In this document: one piece after another, positions 34,212 to 43,282 of the stretch | How the letters are laid out: each line of letters opens with the position of its first letter | How positions within the stretch are numbered: the stretch's first letter is position 1 | DNA from: Laceyella tengchongensis | GTDB taxonomy: Bacteria; Bacillota; Bacilli; Thermoactinomycetales; Thermoactinomycetaceae | Length of the DNA: 64,000 nt | Assembly (NCBI RefSeq): GCF_900182735.1 | Contig: NZ_FXTU01000002.1 | Span: forward strand, 558,001-622,000 | Direction: 5' to 3' | Program-made: the position numbers and the translations under genes | The notes under the pieces: generated by a model | What the model saw: only the letters and a program-made list of their open reading frames with translations | What the model was told of the DNA's origin: nothing | Databases searched by the model: none

Positions 34212-36497
34212 ATGAAAAAATACCCTTACAATAAACAAAAAGCCAAAGGGAAAAAAAAGTCATTAAAAATAATTGGCAAAGTTCTATATATTAGTTTAGC
34301 TACTATTTCTATTATATCCGTTGGCACTGTTGGGGTTGGTGCAGGAGTTGTCTCAGCGCTAACCAAAGACGAAAAAATACGTACCAAATCTGATTTCGAC
34401 AAAGAATTGTCTGGTTGGTCACAAACTAGTTACGCTTATTTCCGATCTGAAGATGGGAAGCAACCACCTAAACCGATTGGTGCGTTAATCTCCCCTGATG
34501 ATCGCAAGCTCGTCAAAAAACTGGATGAAGTCACCCCTTATTTGACTGATGCTTTTTTATCAGTCGAAGACCATGAGTTTTATCAACATAAAGGGATCGT
34601 TCCTTCATCTCTGATCCGTGCAACTTGGCAACAAGTTTCCGGTAGTGAAGTGACCACAGGCGGTAGTACCATTACACAACAATTAGTGAAAAATGAACTT
34701 TTCACCCAAGAAAAATCGTTAGAACGGAAAGCCCTTGAAATTATTAATGCCTTAAGAATTGAAAAATATTACAACAAAGAGCAAATCTTTGTGGCTTACA
34801 TGAATAGCGTTTACTTTGGCAAAGGTGCTCACGGAAAACACATGTATGGCGTTGTAGCTGCTGCACGCGGGATCTTCAATAAAGACGTCAAAGAGCTCAG
34901 TTTGCCACAAGCGGCTTATATTGCTGGGATGGTTCAACGCCCCAATGCATACAATCCATTCCGAGGGGATGACAATATCCGGTTAGGGACAAAACGGATG
35001 AAATTGGTTCTGACTAAAATGCTTGAGAACAAAAAAATATCGAAAGCTGACTATGATCAAGCGATTAAATTCGATATTAAAAGCTCCCTAGCCAAACCAA
35101 CTGATTTTGTGAATCCATTGGAAAAATACCCCTACATCATTACAGCCACAGAAAACGAAGCTGTTGATATTTTGATGGAGCAGGACAAAGCAGAAAAAAA
35201 CGAAGCAAATATCAAAGAATACCGTGACCGCATCAAAAAAGGTGGTTATAAAATTTATACTACCGTTGATGAGCAACTCTATAATGCTTTGAATGACTCG
35301 ATCAAAAATATGAATGTCCCAGGAAAATGGAAAAACGGAAAGAAAGTCAAAGAGCAAATTGGGGCAACACTCATTGACAATAAAACCGGTTCCGTACTCG
35401 CATTTGTTTCCGGAACCGACTTTAAAGATACGCAACTTGATCACGCTTTTGAAGTAGAACGGCAACCCGGTTCGGCAATCAAACCGCTGTTGGTTTACGG
35501 CCCCGCCTTAAACGATGGCATTATCTCCCCTGATTCGATGATTTGGGATGAACCCGTTCCCAAAGGTGACGGTACGATGTACAAAAACGCAAACGGAAAA
35601 TACAAAAATGGCCCGGTCACAGCGACATATGCCTTGCAATGGTCGTTGAACACTCCGGCGATCAAATTGATCAAAAAACTTGGGGTGCAACACGCTTTCG
35701 ACTACTTGCGGAAGATGGACATGCCCCCGCATAAATGGGATGGTGAAGCCTCGGCTCTCGGTGGAATGAGCAAAGGATACACGGTGGCTCAAATGACTGC
35801 CGCGTTTGCCATGATCGCTAACTCCGGTGTATACAACAAACCTCATCTAATCGAGCGAATTGAAGATTCTTCTGGCAATGTCATTTATGAATTTAGTAAG
35901 CAGTTTAAAGAAAAACAAATCTTTAGCCCACAAGCCACATACCAATTGACGCAAATGATGCGGGAAGTTGTACGTGCTGGTACGGCTAGAGTTATCGGTG
36001 GACAATTAGGTGGGTACAATATCGCTGGTAAAACGGGAACCACCAGTAATTATGTTGATCTATGGTTTGTAGGCTTTTCTCCCGAGGTGTCACTGGGAGT
36101 ATGGTCCGGTTACGATCAACATTATAAATACGCACATGAAACGTTCACCAAGCAAGCATGGGCTCGCCTGTTCAAAGCGGCGGCTCAAACCAAGCCAGAT
36201 CTGATTAAACCGGGTAGCAATTTTAACAATCCAGGCGGATTGACAAGCGGCAAATGTTTTGAATGCGGCCGCGCCGTCCCGAAAACCGATGCGGAACCTG
36301 GGAAAGAGCCCGCACAGGGAGAGGGACAACCCCAAGGACAACAACCTCCGGCAGGAGGGACTCCTCCGCAAGGAGATCAACCCAATACGGGACAAACTCC
36401 CCAACAGCCAGCTGGAGATCAATCTCCTCAACAGCCAACCGGGGGAGATAACGGACAAAACAACACGCAAAATGGTGGCGGCGAAACGCCGCAATAA
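34212..36497 (+). CDS. Class A penicillin-binding protein 1A-like, second copy
   Basis: 761 residues, co-linear with the PBP at 31035: anchor ~17-50, GT51 Glu119 (SVEDHEFYQHKG), TGGSTITQQLVKN, S421-A-I-K424, S478-L-N480, K607-T-G609, then CFECG and a Gln/Pro/Gly-rich tail (GEGQPQGQQPPAG) instead of PGD repeats. Codons are visibly more A/T-rich than in the first copy and the neighbours, mainly in the N-terminal half, so the pair is an old duplication or one copy was acquired. SD GGGGGGG lies close to ATG. Confidence 0.95.
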   Translation: MKKYPYNKQKAKGKKKSLKIIGKVLYISLATISIISVGTVGVGAGVVSALTKDEKIRTKSDFDKELSGWSQTSYAYFRSEDGKQPPKPIGALISPDDRKLVKKLDEVTPYLTDAFLSVEDHEFYQHKGIVPSSLIRATWQQVSGSEVTTGGSTITQQLVKNELFTQEKSLERKALEIINALRIEKYYNKEQIFVAYMNSVYFGKGAHGKHMYGVVAAARGIFNKDVKELSLPQAAYIAGMVQRPNAYNPFRGDDNIRLGTKRMKLVLTKMLENKKISKADYDQAIKFDIKSSLAKPTDFVNPLEKYPYIITATENEAVDILMEQDKAEKNEANIKEYRDRIKKGGYKIYTTVDEQLYNALNDSIKNMNVPGKWKNGKKVKEQIGATLIDNKTGSVLAFVSGTDFKDTQLDHAFEVERQPGSAIKPLLVYGPALNDGIISPDSMIWDEPVPKGDGTMYKNANGKYKNGPVTATYALQWSLNTPAIKLIKKLGVQHAFDYLRKMDMPPHKWDGEASALGGMSKGYTVAQMTAAFAMIANSGVYNKPHLIERIEDSSGNVIYEFSKQFKEKQIFSPQATYQLTQMMREVVRAGTARVIGGQLGGYNIAGKTGTTSNYVDLWFVGFSPEVSLGVWSGYDQHYKYAHETFTKQAWARLFKAAAQTKPDLIKPGSNFNNPGGLTSGKCFECGRAVPKTDAEPGKEPAQGEGQPQGQQPPAGGTPPQGDQPNTGQTPQQPAGDQSPQQPTGGDNGQNNTQNGGGETPQ

Positions 36498-36501
36498 TAG
36501 T

Positions 36502-36539
36502 AGCACCTTCCCCGTCGAGCCGGGGAAGGTGCTTTTTTT
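36502..36539 (+). terminator. Terminator of the second PBP gene
   Basis: AGCACCTTCCCC (36502-36513) and GGGGAAGGTGCT (36522-36533), perfect 12-bp stem with seven T. It abuts the convergent acsA stop. Confidence 0.92.
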
Positions 36540-38257
36540 CAATCTTCCATGGTAGACAAATCGCCCGTGGGTAAACCCAACTCCCAGGCTTTCAACACCC
36601 GGCGCATGATTTTGCCGCTTCGTGTCTTCGGCAGCTTATCTCTAAACTCAATCTCACGCGGGGCAGCATGAGCGGCCAAACGCGTCTTCACAAATTGGCG
36701 GATCTCCTCTTTCAACTCCTCCGAAGGCTCATAGCCCTCCCGCAACGCAATGAACGCTTTGATGACTTCACCCCGGATCGCATCCGGTTTACCAATCACT
36801 CCTGCCTCAGCCACGGCATGATGCTCCACCAACTTACTTTCCACTTCAAACGGCCCTACCCGTTCTCCGGATGTATTGATCACATCGTCCAGCCGGCCTT
36901 GAAACCAGAAATACCCGTCTTCATCCATGTAGGCGGAGTCGCCTGACACATACCATCCAGGAATGCGGAAATATTCTTGATACTTCTCGGGATTTTTCCA
37001 GATCTGGCGCATCATCGACGGCCACGGAGTACGGATCGCCAAATTCCCCATCGTGTACGGTGGCAATTCGTTCCCTTCGTTGTCGATGATCGCCGCGTGA
37101 ATACCGGGGAAAGGCTTACCCATCGAGCCCGGTTTGATCTCCATCTGCGGGTAGTTGGAGATGAGGATACCACCGGTCTCCGTCATCCACCAGTTGTCAT
37201 GGATACGCTTGCCGTACGTTTTCAGCCCCCAGCGCACCACTTCGGGGTTCAGTGGTTCACCCACGCTCAGCACGTGCCGTACCGATGAAAGATCATATTT
37301 TTTGACGACGCTGTCCCCCGCCGACATCAGCATGCGGAAAGCCGTCGGTGCGCTGTACCAGACCGTTACCTTGTATTTTTCTAATGTCTGATACCAATCA
37401 TCCGGACTAAACCGGCCGCCGCGTACCACATTGGTCACGCCATTGAGCCACGGCGCAAAAATCCCATAGGAAGTGCCCGTCACCCAGCCCGGATCAGCCG
37501 TGCACCAGTAAATGTCGTCATCTTGCAGATCTAGCACCCACTTCCCTGTCTGGTAGTGCTGGATCATGGCATTATGTACATGCAAAACACCTTTGGGTTT
37601 CCCTGTAGAACCGGACGTATAATGAATGATCATCGGGTCTTCCCGATCGACCCATTCCATGTCCAAATCGGAGGAAGCTTGACTCATCTCCTCTTCAAAG
37701 CTGTAATATCCTTCGACCAGCTCACCCACCGCACCGACCAAAATGATATGTTTTAAATGGGGAAGCGCATCCACCGGCACCCGCTCCAACAAAGAGGGCG
37801 TCGTCACCAGCGCGACGGCTTCGCTGTTCTCCAGCCGATCCTTGACGGCCGCTTCCATAAACGCTTCAAACAAAGGCCCGACAATGGCTCCGATTTTGAT
37901 GGTTCCCAAAACGCTGACATATAACTCTGGAGTGCGCGGCATAAATACAAATACGCGATCCCCTTTACTGACGCCCAACTTGCGCAACACATTGCCGAAT
38001 TGATTGGATTTTTCCTTTAGTTGCAAAAACGTGTAACGCTCTTCTCGCACAGCGTCACTGTAGATCAAGGCTGTTTTGTTTCCCTTCCCCGCTTCCACAT
38101 GGCGGTCTATGGCTTCATAGGCGGCGTTCACCTTGCCGGTGTGGTGCCAAGAAAATGCCTGCTCCACTTGTTTCCAATCAAAATGGGACCTCGCCTCTTC
38201 ATAACGGCTCATATTGTTGCCGGTGGTTTGGACTGGCACGCGTTCTTTATGGGTCAT
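36539..38257 (-). CDS. acsA: Acetyl-CoA synthetase (AMP-forming)
   Basis: 572 residues from ATG 38257 (GGGAGGCG upstream). ANL-superfamily motifs: YTSGSTGKPKGVLH (P-loop), WWMTETGG, WYVSGDSAYMDEDGY and the C-terminal KTRSGKIMRR with the catalytic Lys that AcuA-type enzymes acetylate. Activates acetate for growth on acetate. The acuABC genes that flank acsA in B. subtilis are not here. A cre-like site just downstream of the predicted start suggests CcpA repression. Confidence 0.95.
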   Translation of the reverse strand: MTHKERVPVQTTGNNMSRYEEARSHFDWKQVEQAFSWHHTGKVNAAYEAIDRHVEAGKGNKTALIYSDAVREERYTFLQLKEKSNQFGNVLRKLGVSKGDRVFVFMPRTPELYVSVLGTIKIGAIVGPLFEAFMEAAVKDRLENSEAVALVTTPSLLERVPVDALPHLKHIILVGAVGELVEGYYSFEEEMSQASSDLDMEWVDREDPMIIHYTSGSTGKPKGVLHVHNAMIQHYQTGKWVLDLQDDDIYWCTADPGWVTGTSYGIFAPWLNGVTNVVRGGRFSPDDWYQTLEKYKVTVWYSAPTAFRMLMSAGDSVVKKYDLSSVRHVLSVGEPLNPEVVRWGLKTYGKRIHDNWWMTETGGILISNYPQMEIKPGSMGKPFPGIHAAIIDNEGNELPPYTMGNLAIRTPWPSMMRQIWKNPEKYQEYFRIPGWYVSGDSAYMDEDGYFWFQGRLDDVINTSGERVGPFEVESKLVEHHAVAEAGVIGKPDAIRGEVIKAFIALREGYEPSEELKEEIRQFVKTRLAAHAAPREIEFRDKLPKTRSGKIMRRVLKAWELGLPTGDLSTMED

Positions 38258-38278
38258 CAAGTCACGCCTCCCTTTGTT

Positions 38279-38329
38279 TGCAAACGATTTCAGTTTTCAT
38301 TATTATATCACATGAATAAATATTAGCAA
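38279..38329 (-). promoter_or_regulatory. acsA promoter with cre-like CcpA site
   Basis: On the minus strand TTGCTA and TATAAT (38302-38307) with a 16-bp spacer. TGCAAACGATTTCA (38279-38292) fits the cre core TGNAANCGNNNNCA and lies at about +3 to +16, a roadblock position. The gene for CcpA itself is about 1.1 kb away in the same window. Confidence 0.6.
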
Positions 38330-38340
38330 TTTACCACAGT

Positions 38341-38372
38341 AAAATAACCGACGGCTTAGACAGCCGCCGGTT
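38341..38372 (-). terminator. Terminator of the DUF1540 gene
   Basis: AACCGACGGC (38346-38355) and GCCGCCGGTT (38363-38372) pair with one G-U and are followed by AUUUU on the minus strand. Confidence 0.7.
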
Positions 38373-38377
38373 GGAGT

Positions 38378-38530
38378 TTAATGCTGCGGTTTAAATGTCT
38401 TGCAGTCTGTTTCCTTGCTCGTCTCCGCTTCTTCTTTATGGGTGACCACATAGATGGCATCCGCTTTGCACTGGTTGCCTTGTCCCCAATAAGTGCAGTT
38501 GCTCACTTCACACAAGACATCTTTTGGCAT
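38378..38530 (-). CDS. DUF1540 small cysteine-rich protein
   Basis: 50 residues, from ATG 38530 behind AAGGGGGAG. Cys7, Cys12, Cys21 and Cys43 sit in the DUF1540 pattern (LCEVSNCTYWGQGNQC, then DCKTF), so it probably binds a metal ion. Widespread in spore-forming Bacillota; function unknown. Its SD lies in a 10-bp inverted repeat (38535-38579). Confidence 0.85.
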   Translation of the reverse strand: MPKDVLCEVSNCTYWGQGNQCKADAIYVVTHKEEAETSKETDCKTFKPQH

Positions 38531-38534
38531 ATAA

Positions 38535-38579
38535 ACTCCCCCTTTCTTAAACCTAATTTGTCCTGGAACAAGGGGGAGT
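38535..38579 (-). promoter_or_regulatory. Inverted repeat covering the ribosome-binding site of the DUF1540 gene
   Basis: ACTCCCCCTT (38535-38544) and AAGGGGGAGT (38570-38579) are perfect 10-bp arms with a 25-nt loop. In the mRNA the downstream arm is the SD. It also lies just after the mtnN stop, so it could couple read-through from mtnN to control of this gene. Confidence 0.6.
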
Positions 38580-38589
38580 ACTCATCCAA

Positions 38590-39306
38590 TTATTTCTGCA
38601 TCCGCAGGCGCAAAATCGCTTGAATCATGCTAGCCGAACGCTCGGAAGCCAGCTCTGTAAACTCGGCGAAATTTACATCAGCCGTGTGATCAGCGCGGTC
38701 GGACATAGAGCGGATCACCACATATGGCACATCGGCCAGATGGCACACATGGGCGACGGCAGCCCCTTCCATCTCTACACAAGCCCCGTCAAACTGCTCT
38801 CGCAACTCCCGCACTTTGCCGGCATCAGAGATGAATTGATCACCAGACAGGACTTTGCCCGTCAATACCTTGACACCGGAAATACTGTGGCCTGCTTCGA
38901 CCGCCCAAGCGACGAGCTGCTCGTCGGCTGGGAAGATCGACACGTCTTGGAATGGCACAGTCCCTCTCGGAAAACCGACCGGGCTGGCATCAATATCATG
39001 CTGTTGACAAGCGGTGGAAACGACGATATCCCCAATGTCCAAATCGGGATGCAAAGCACCCGCGACTCCAGTAAACAGCACGGCATCTACTTGAAAATAG
39101 TCGATCAGCGTTTGTGTGCACACGGCGGCATTCACTTTGCCCACGCCGGATTTGCAGAGAACCACAGGTGTGTCACACAGCTTCCCCGAGTAATAAGTGA
39201 CACGGTAACGCTCCTGCTCTTGAACATCCTCCATGGCGTTTAGCAATGCTTTAATCTCCTCATCCATGGCGCCGATGACGCCGATGATTTCTTTGTTGTC
39301 TTTCAT
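38590..39306 (-). CDS. mtnN: 5'-methylthioadenosine/S-adenosylhomocysteine nucleosidase
   Basis: 238 residues. Purine nucleoside phosphorylase-like fold with IGVIGAMDEEIKAL, FTGVAGALHPDLDIGDIVV, the catalytic EMEGAAVAHVC and SDRADHTA. Splits methylthioadenosine and SAH, removing SAM by-products and feeding methionine salvage and autoinducer-2. Starts 33 bp after the ccpA stop with SD GAAGAGGG, so it is probably co-transcribed with ccpA. Confidence 0.95.
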   Translation of the reverse strand: MKDNKEIIGVIGAMDEEIKALLNAMEDVQEQERYRVTYYSGKLCDTPVVLCKSGVGKVNAAVCTQTLIDYFQVDAVLFTGVAGALHPDLDIGDIVVSTACQQHDIDASPVGFPRGTVPFQDVSIFPADEQLVAWAVEAGHSISGVKVLTGKVLSGDQFISDAGKVRELREQFDGACVEMEGAAVAHVCHLADVPYVVIRSMSDRADHTADVNFAEFTELASERSASMIQAILRLRMQK

Positions 39307-39339
39307 CTGTTCATCCCTCTTCTCCCCGGGCCGATCCGC

Positions 39340-40377
39340 TTAGCGCTCATCTTCCCATTCTTTCAGTTTGGTGGAGTTTCTCAGCTCCATGCTGTATTGC
39401 AGGTATACTTGTCCACTTTCTACTTGCTCGTCATTCATATACTTGGTCAACAAGCGCATCGCAACCGCGCCGATGTCATACATAGGCACGCTGACCGTAG
39501 AAAGCAACGGGCGCACCTGAGAGGAAAGCGGGATATTCTCAAAGCCGATAACGGATACATCCTCCGGCACGCGCTTACCTAAATCCTGCACAGCGTGGAT
39601 CGCCCCTACCGCCATCTCATCGCTGACCGCAAACACCGCGCTCACTCCCGGCTGGCTCTCAAGCAGACTCTTCATCGCCTCATAACCGGAACGGTAACGG
39701 TAATCGCCCAACCGCACCAACGCTTCATCAAACGAAGTTTCGCTTTCTTCGATCGCTTCTTTGTAACCCACATAGCGCGGGTATCCATTCACCGAATCAG
39801 TCAGCGGCCCGCCGATGAAGGCGATTTGTTCATGCCCCTCATGAACGAGGATGGTGGTCGCTTCTTTGGCTGCTTGGATTTGGTCAATCGTCACGTAGGG
39901 GAGTTCTCTTCTTTCGTCGCGCGTGGCGGCCAATACCACCGGCACCGTACTAGCGGCGAAAATTTCGCGGTGGGAGTCGGTGATTTCACCGCCTAAGAAC
40001 AGAAGTCCGTCCACCTGCTTCTCCAACAACGCCTCAACCAGTTGGATTTCTTTCTCTTTTTTCATATCGGAATTGCTTAGAATGATATTGTAATGATACA
40101 TGGTGGCAATGTCTTCGATCCCGCGGGTCAACTCCGCATAAAAGGTGTTGGAGATATCCGGGATCACCACGCCAACCGTGGTCGTCTTTTTGCTGGCCAG
40201 GCCCCGCGCCACCGCGTTGGGCCGGTATCCCAACTGCCGAATGACATCCAGCACCTTTTTGCGGGTCACTGGTTTCACATTAGGGTTTCCGTTCACCACG
40301 CGGGAAACGGTCGCCATCGATACGCCCGCTTCCCTGGCCACATCATAAATGGTTATCGTCTCTTTTTTCTTTACCAT
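39340..40377 (-). CDS. ccpA: Catabolite control protein A (LacI family)
   Basis: 345 residues. LacI helix-turn-helix TIYDVAREAGVSMATVSRVV with hinge RPNAVARGLASKKTTTVG, then periplasmic-binding-like core (GVVIPDISNTFYAELTRGIE). Strong match to CcpA of Bacillales in the core and C-terminus (IGFENIPLSSQVRPLLSTV). With HPr-Ser-P it binds cre sites for carbon control. Position downstream of aroA matches B. subtilis, though one gene (40522) is inserted between. Confidence 0.95.
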   Translation of the reverse strand: MVKKKETITIYDVAREAGVSMATVSRVVNGNPNVKPVTRKKVLDVIRQLGYRPNAVARGLASKKTTTVGVVIPDISNTFYAELTRGIEDIATMYHYNIILSNSDMKKEKEIQLVEALLEKQVDGLLFLGGEITDSHREIFAASTVPVVLAATRDERRELPYVTIDQIQAAKEATTILVHEGHEQIAFIGGPLTDSVNGYPRYVGYKEAIEESETSFDEALVRLGDYRYRSGYEAMKSLLESQPGVSAVFAVSDEMAVGAIHAVQDLGKRVPEDVSVIGFENIPLSSQVRPLLSTVSVPMYDIGAVAMRLLTKYMNDEQVESGQVYLQYSMELRNSTKLKEWEDER

Positions 40378-40521
40378 ATTTATCCATTCACATCCAGTTC
40401 AATCAAATTTCATGATCTGCCAGTCCATCTTGGCCTTATGCCAACGATCATGGCCGCACAATTATTTTTTCCAGACATGAGAAAAGCAACCACACTTTTG
40501 TCCATGTCCTCACGGCGTTGC

Positions 40522-41898
40522 TCAGATCGTTTCATTGCGCAACTGGGACATCAGTTGCAACACATATGGCAGGGTGTCGCCCATGATACTCGTCCACGCT
40601 TCCGGCGATCCCCGGTTGATCCAGACAATCGGGGTACGGGGGGCCAACGCTTTGTACAGCTTTTTGGTCGAGATCAAGCGAGGGACCATCGGCGGTAAGT
40701 GCGGATTTTTTTGCCGCGCTTCCGCAATCAGCCGCTCCGCATGACGGGCGGAAGTGAAAAAGTCGACAATTGGGCTATGATCCTGTCCGGCCAAAATCAC
40801 CATATTGCCGTCTGGGTCAACAACGACCCAGATTCGGCGCAATTCCGCCATTGCCCGGCACACTTCCCAACCGTTGCCCATCCCTTGCCCTTCGATGGTC
40901 GCCTTTTCTAATTTTTTCAGCCCTTGCGCCACATCCGGATCTATCGGCCGCTCTGATCCCTGAGCTGCTCCCTGCGGCGGCATCACCGGTTGCGGCGATT
41001 CCGTCGCTTTTGGAGTCACTTCAGGAATGGGCGGAGTCATCGGCGTTTGTGGTGCTAGATGATCCACCAACGGCACTTCTTCCTGCCGGGACTCCACCGC
41101 TTGGGATGAATGGGGTTCCACCGGATGGTCGTCAACTGGTGTCACTTCTTCTTGGGGCGTTGCCGCAACCTGGGAGGAGCCGCTGTCAAAAGCGATCATA
41201 AACGGATGTTCCACGACGCTCTCGTCAATGATGCCGTGTTGGCTACCAAAACGGATCGTTTCCATATGCTTGCTGGTCAACAAAGCTTGCTCCGGCAAGC
41301 TAAAGTGGAAAAACAAGGACGACGTACCCAACTCCTCACACCGATCCCAGATGACGGACCATGGGTGTTGCACAGGTTGCCCACCTGATTTCCGGGTCAC
41401 ATACTCCGCATCTTGCTCGGAGGCGTAAACGGCGATCGTATACGACTCAGGCTGGTACTCCACCATCAACATGTTCTGATCCATGGTTGGCACCCAGGGC
41501 CCGGTCATTTGTGAAAACTGTTGGGCGGCATACTCTTGGATCATCTGCAAAACATGTTGCTTGGTCAGGAACAGCCGTGACGGGAGTCCGGGGTTAAATA
41601 AAATCCCTTGTGCATCCGATCGATAGGCCTTAATCAGAAACGAAAGCGCGGGTTCTTCGGTCATCCGCACATGTTCCGGTTCATTCACTTTAACATTGCG
41701 CGCCGCTTCCAAATCGGTAAAGGTCACGATGAAGCGGCTGTTGGGTTCATTTCCCCGCGCCAGAAACGGCGTTTCCCCCGCTTCGCCGTGATTGTACAAA
41801 ACAATCAACCGCGGCAGGCGTGTAGCAAAAAATTGATACAACTGCTCTGGTGTAACACGATTGGCACTGGCCAATTCCAAACATTCGCGTACATTCAA
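40522..41898 (-). CDS. SseB-like protein with three diverged repeats
   Basis: 458 residues of unknown role. Three related units can be seen: residues ~1-115 (RFIVTFTDLEAARNV, then GILFNPGLPSRLFLTKQHV), ~120-235 (YTIAVYASEQDAEYV, then LFFHFSLPEQALLTSKHM) and ~330-458 (IWVVVDPDGNMVILA, SARHAERLI, then PIVWINRGSPEAW). This strand-helix pattern resembles SseB N-terminal domains. A ~90-residue Pro/Glu-rich linker (236-325) separates units 2 and 3. Cytoplasmic. It splits the conserved aroA-ccpA neighbourhood. Confidence 0.55.
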   Translation of the reverse strand: MNVRECLELASANRVTPEQLYQFFATRLPRLIVLYNHGEAGETPFLARGNEPNSRFIVTFTDLEAARNVKVNEPEHVRMTEEPALSFLIKAYRSDAQGILFNPGLPSRLFLTKQHVLQMIQEYAAQQFSQMTGPWVPTMDQNMLMVEYQPESYTIAVYASEQDAEYVTRKSGGQPVQHPWSVIWDRCEELGTSSLFFHFSLPEQALLTSKHMETIRFGSQHGIIDESVVEHPFMIAFDSGSSQVAATPQEEVTPVDDHPVEPHSSQAVESRQEEVPLVDHLAPQTPMTPPIPEVTPKATESPQPVMPPQGAAQGSERPIDPDVAQGLKKLEKATIEGQGMGNGWEVCRAMAELRRIWVVVDPDGNMVILAGQDHSPIVDFFTSARHAERLIAEARQKNPHLPPMVPRLISTKKLYKALAPRTPIVWINRGSPEAWTSIMGDTLPYVLQLMSQLRNETI

Positions 41899-42016
41899 CG
41901 AAGCTTCCTCCCCCTACAAAACAAGTCCAACTCATTTATTTGCAAAGGCCTCGCAATTATCTACTATGGCAAGCGTTAAAGTAATATCCCTTGTAACATC
42001 ATAACAAATTATAAGC

Positions 42017-42053
42017 AAAAAAAGCGAACCGACGATAGGTCTGTTCGCTTTTT
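42017..42053 (-). terminator. aroA terminator
   Basis: AAAGCGAAC (42021-42029) and GTTCGCTTT (42043-42051) form a perfect stem with U-runs on the minus strand. Confidence 0.85.
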
Positions 42054-42092
42054 CACCAAAAAGTACTGCTTTGGATATATTTTTATGTCATG

Positions 42093-43187
42093 TTAACGCA
42101 CGGTCACTTGTTTTTGATCTAGCAAACCGGAAGCGCGCAAGTCTTTGATAAAAGTGTCGAAAGTGGGGATGTCGATCTGCTGTTTGGCGTCCGACAAAGC
42201 AACTGCCGGATTTGGATGCACTTCCAGCATGATGCCATCAGCCCCCGCTGCCAAAGCCGCCCGCGCACATGGCAACAAAATATCCCGTCTGCCCGTGGAA
42301 TGTGTGATGTCGACCAACACCGGCAAATGGCTCTCGTTTTTCAAAATCGGTACAGCCGAGATGTCTAATGTGTTGCGCGTAGCTTTCTCATAGGTGCGGA
42401 TGCCGCGCTCACACAAAATAACTTGATGGTTACCACCCGACAAAATATATTCGGCAGCAAACAAGAATTCCTCGATCGTCGCAGACAATCCTCGCTTCAA
42501 CAAGACCGGAGTGCGAACCGCCCCCGCCGCCTTCAACAGCTCAAAGTTCTGCATATTACGGGCACCGATTTGGATCACGTCTACATATTGTTCAGCCATC
42601 TCCATGTCACTCGGGTTGACGATTTCACTGACAATCTTCAAACCGAATTGGTCAGCGGCTTTGCGCAAAATCTTCAATCCTTCTTCCCCTAACCCTTGGA
42701 AGTCGTAAGGGGAAGTGCGTGGTTTGAATGCACCGCCGCGCATCAGTTCGATGCCTTGTTCTTTCAAAGCTCGGGCTACTTCAAACACTTGCTCTTCTGA
42801 TTCCACGGAGCAGGGCCCAGCCACCACTTGGGGCTTCACCGCCCCCACCAAGGTGCCTTTGATGTCTACCACCGTGTCGGTCGCCTGTTTTTCGCGGCTG
42901 ACAAGGAGGGTTTTCTTTTGGCTTGTTTGTTGCAAGTCCAAAGATGCCTTGAAGATCTGTTTGAACAGGTAACGCACGGTGTTGTCGGTAAACGGCCCTT
43001 CGTTGTGTTGAACAAGCGTTTCCAACATGGCCCGCTCCCGCTCCGGATCAAATTTGTTAATGCCTTGCTTTTGTTTCACTTCACCGATTTGCTTCGCTAG
43101 TTCCGCTCGTTCGTTTAACAGTCGCAACAGTTTCAAATTGACTTCATCCAGCTTTTGTCGCAATGCGTCTAATTGATTCTCTCTCAC
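42093..43187 (-). CDS. aroA: Bifunctional chorismate mutase / DAHP synthase
   Basis: 364 residues from GTG 43187 (AGAGGAGC 8-9 nt upstream; the longer frame to 43247 is not family-like). Residues 1-~90 form an AroQ chorismate mutase (LDALRQKLDEVNLKLLRLLNERAELA); the rest is a DAHP synthase of the KDO8P-like type (VVAGPCSVESEEQ, GGAFKPRTSPYDFQG, IQIGARNMQNFELLK, ILCERGIRTYE, DITHSTGRRD). First step of aromatic synthesis, with the mutase domain sensing chorismate/prephenate in Bacillus. The ytx genes lie upstream and ccpA downstream. Confidence 0.97.
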   Translation of the reverse strand: MRENQLDALRQKLDEVNLKLLRLLNERAELAKQIGEVKQKQGINKFDPERERAMLETLVQHNEGPFTDNTVRYLFKQIFKASLDLQQTSQKKTLLVSREKQATDTVVDIKGTLVGAVKPQVVAGPCSVESEEQVFEVARALKEQGIELMRGGAFKPRTSPYDFQGLGEEGLKILRKAADQFGLKIVSEIVNPSDMEMAEQYVDVIQIGARNMQNFELLKAAGAVRTPVLLKRGLSATIEEFLFAAEYILSGGNHQVILCERGIRTYEKATRNTLDISAVPILKNESHLPVLVDITHSTGRRDILLPCARAALAAGADGIMLEVHPNPAVALSDAKQQIDIPTFDTFIKDLRASGLLDQKQVTVR

Positions 43188-43282
43188 TCTTCTTGCTCCT
43201 CTCTTCTCAACTAGAAAAATAATTTTCGCCATTATATCGAAAAACAAACACTTTGTCGAGGGAATTCTGCACCTGTATCAAC

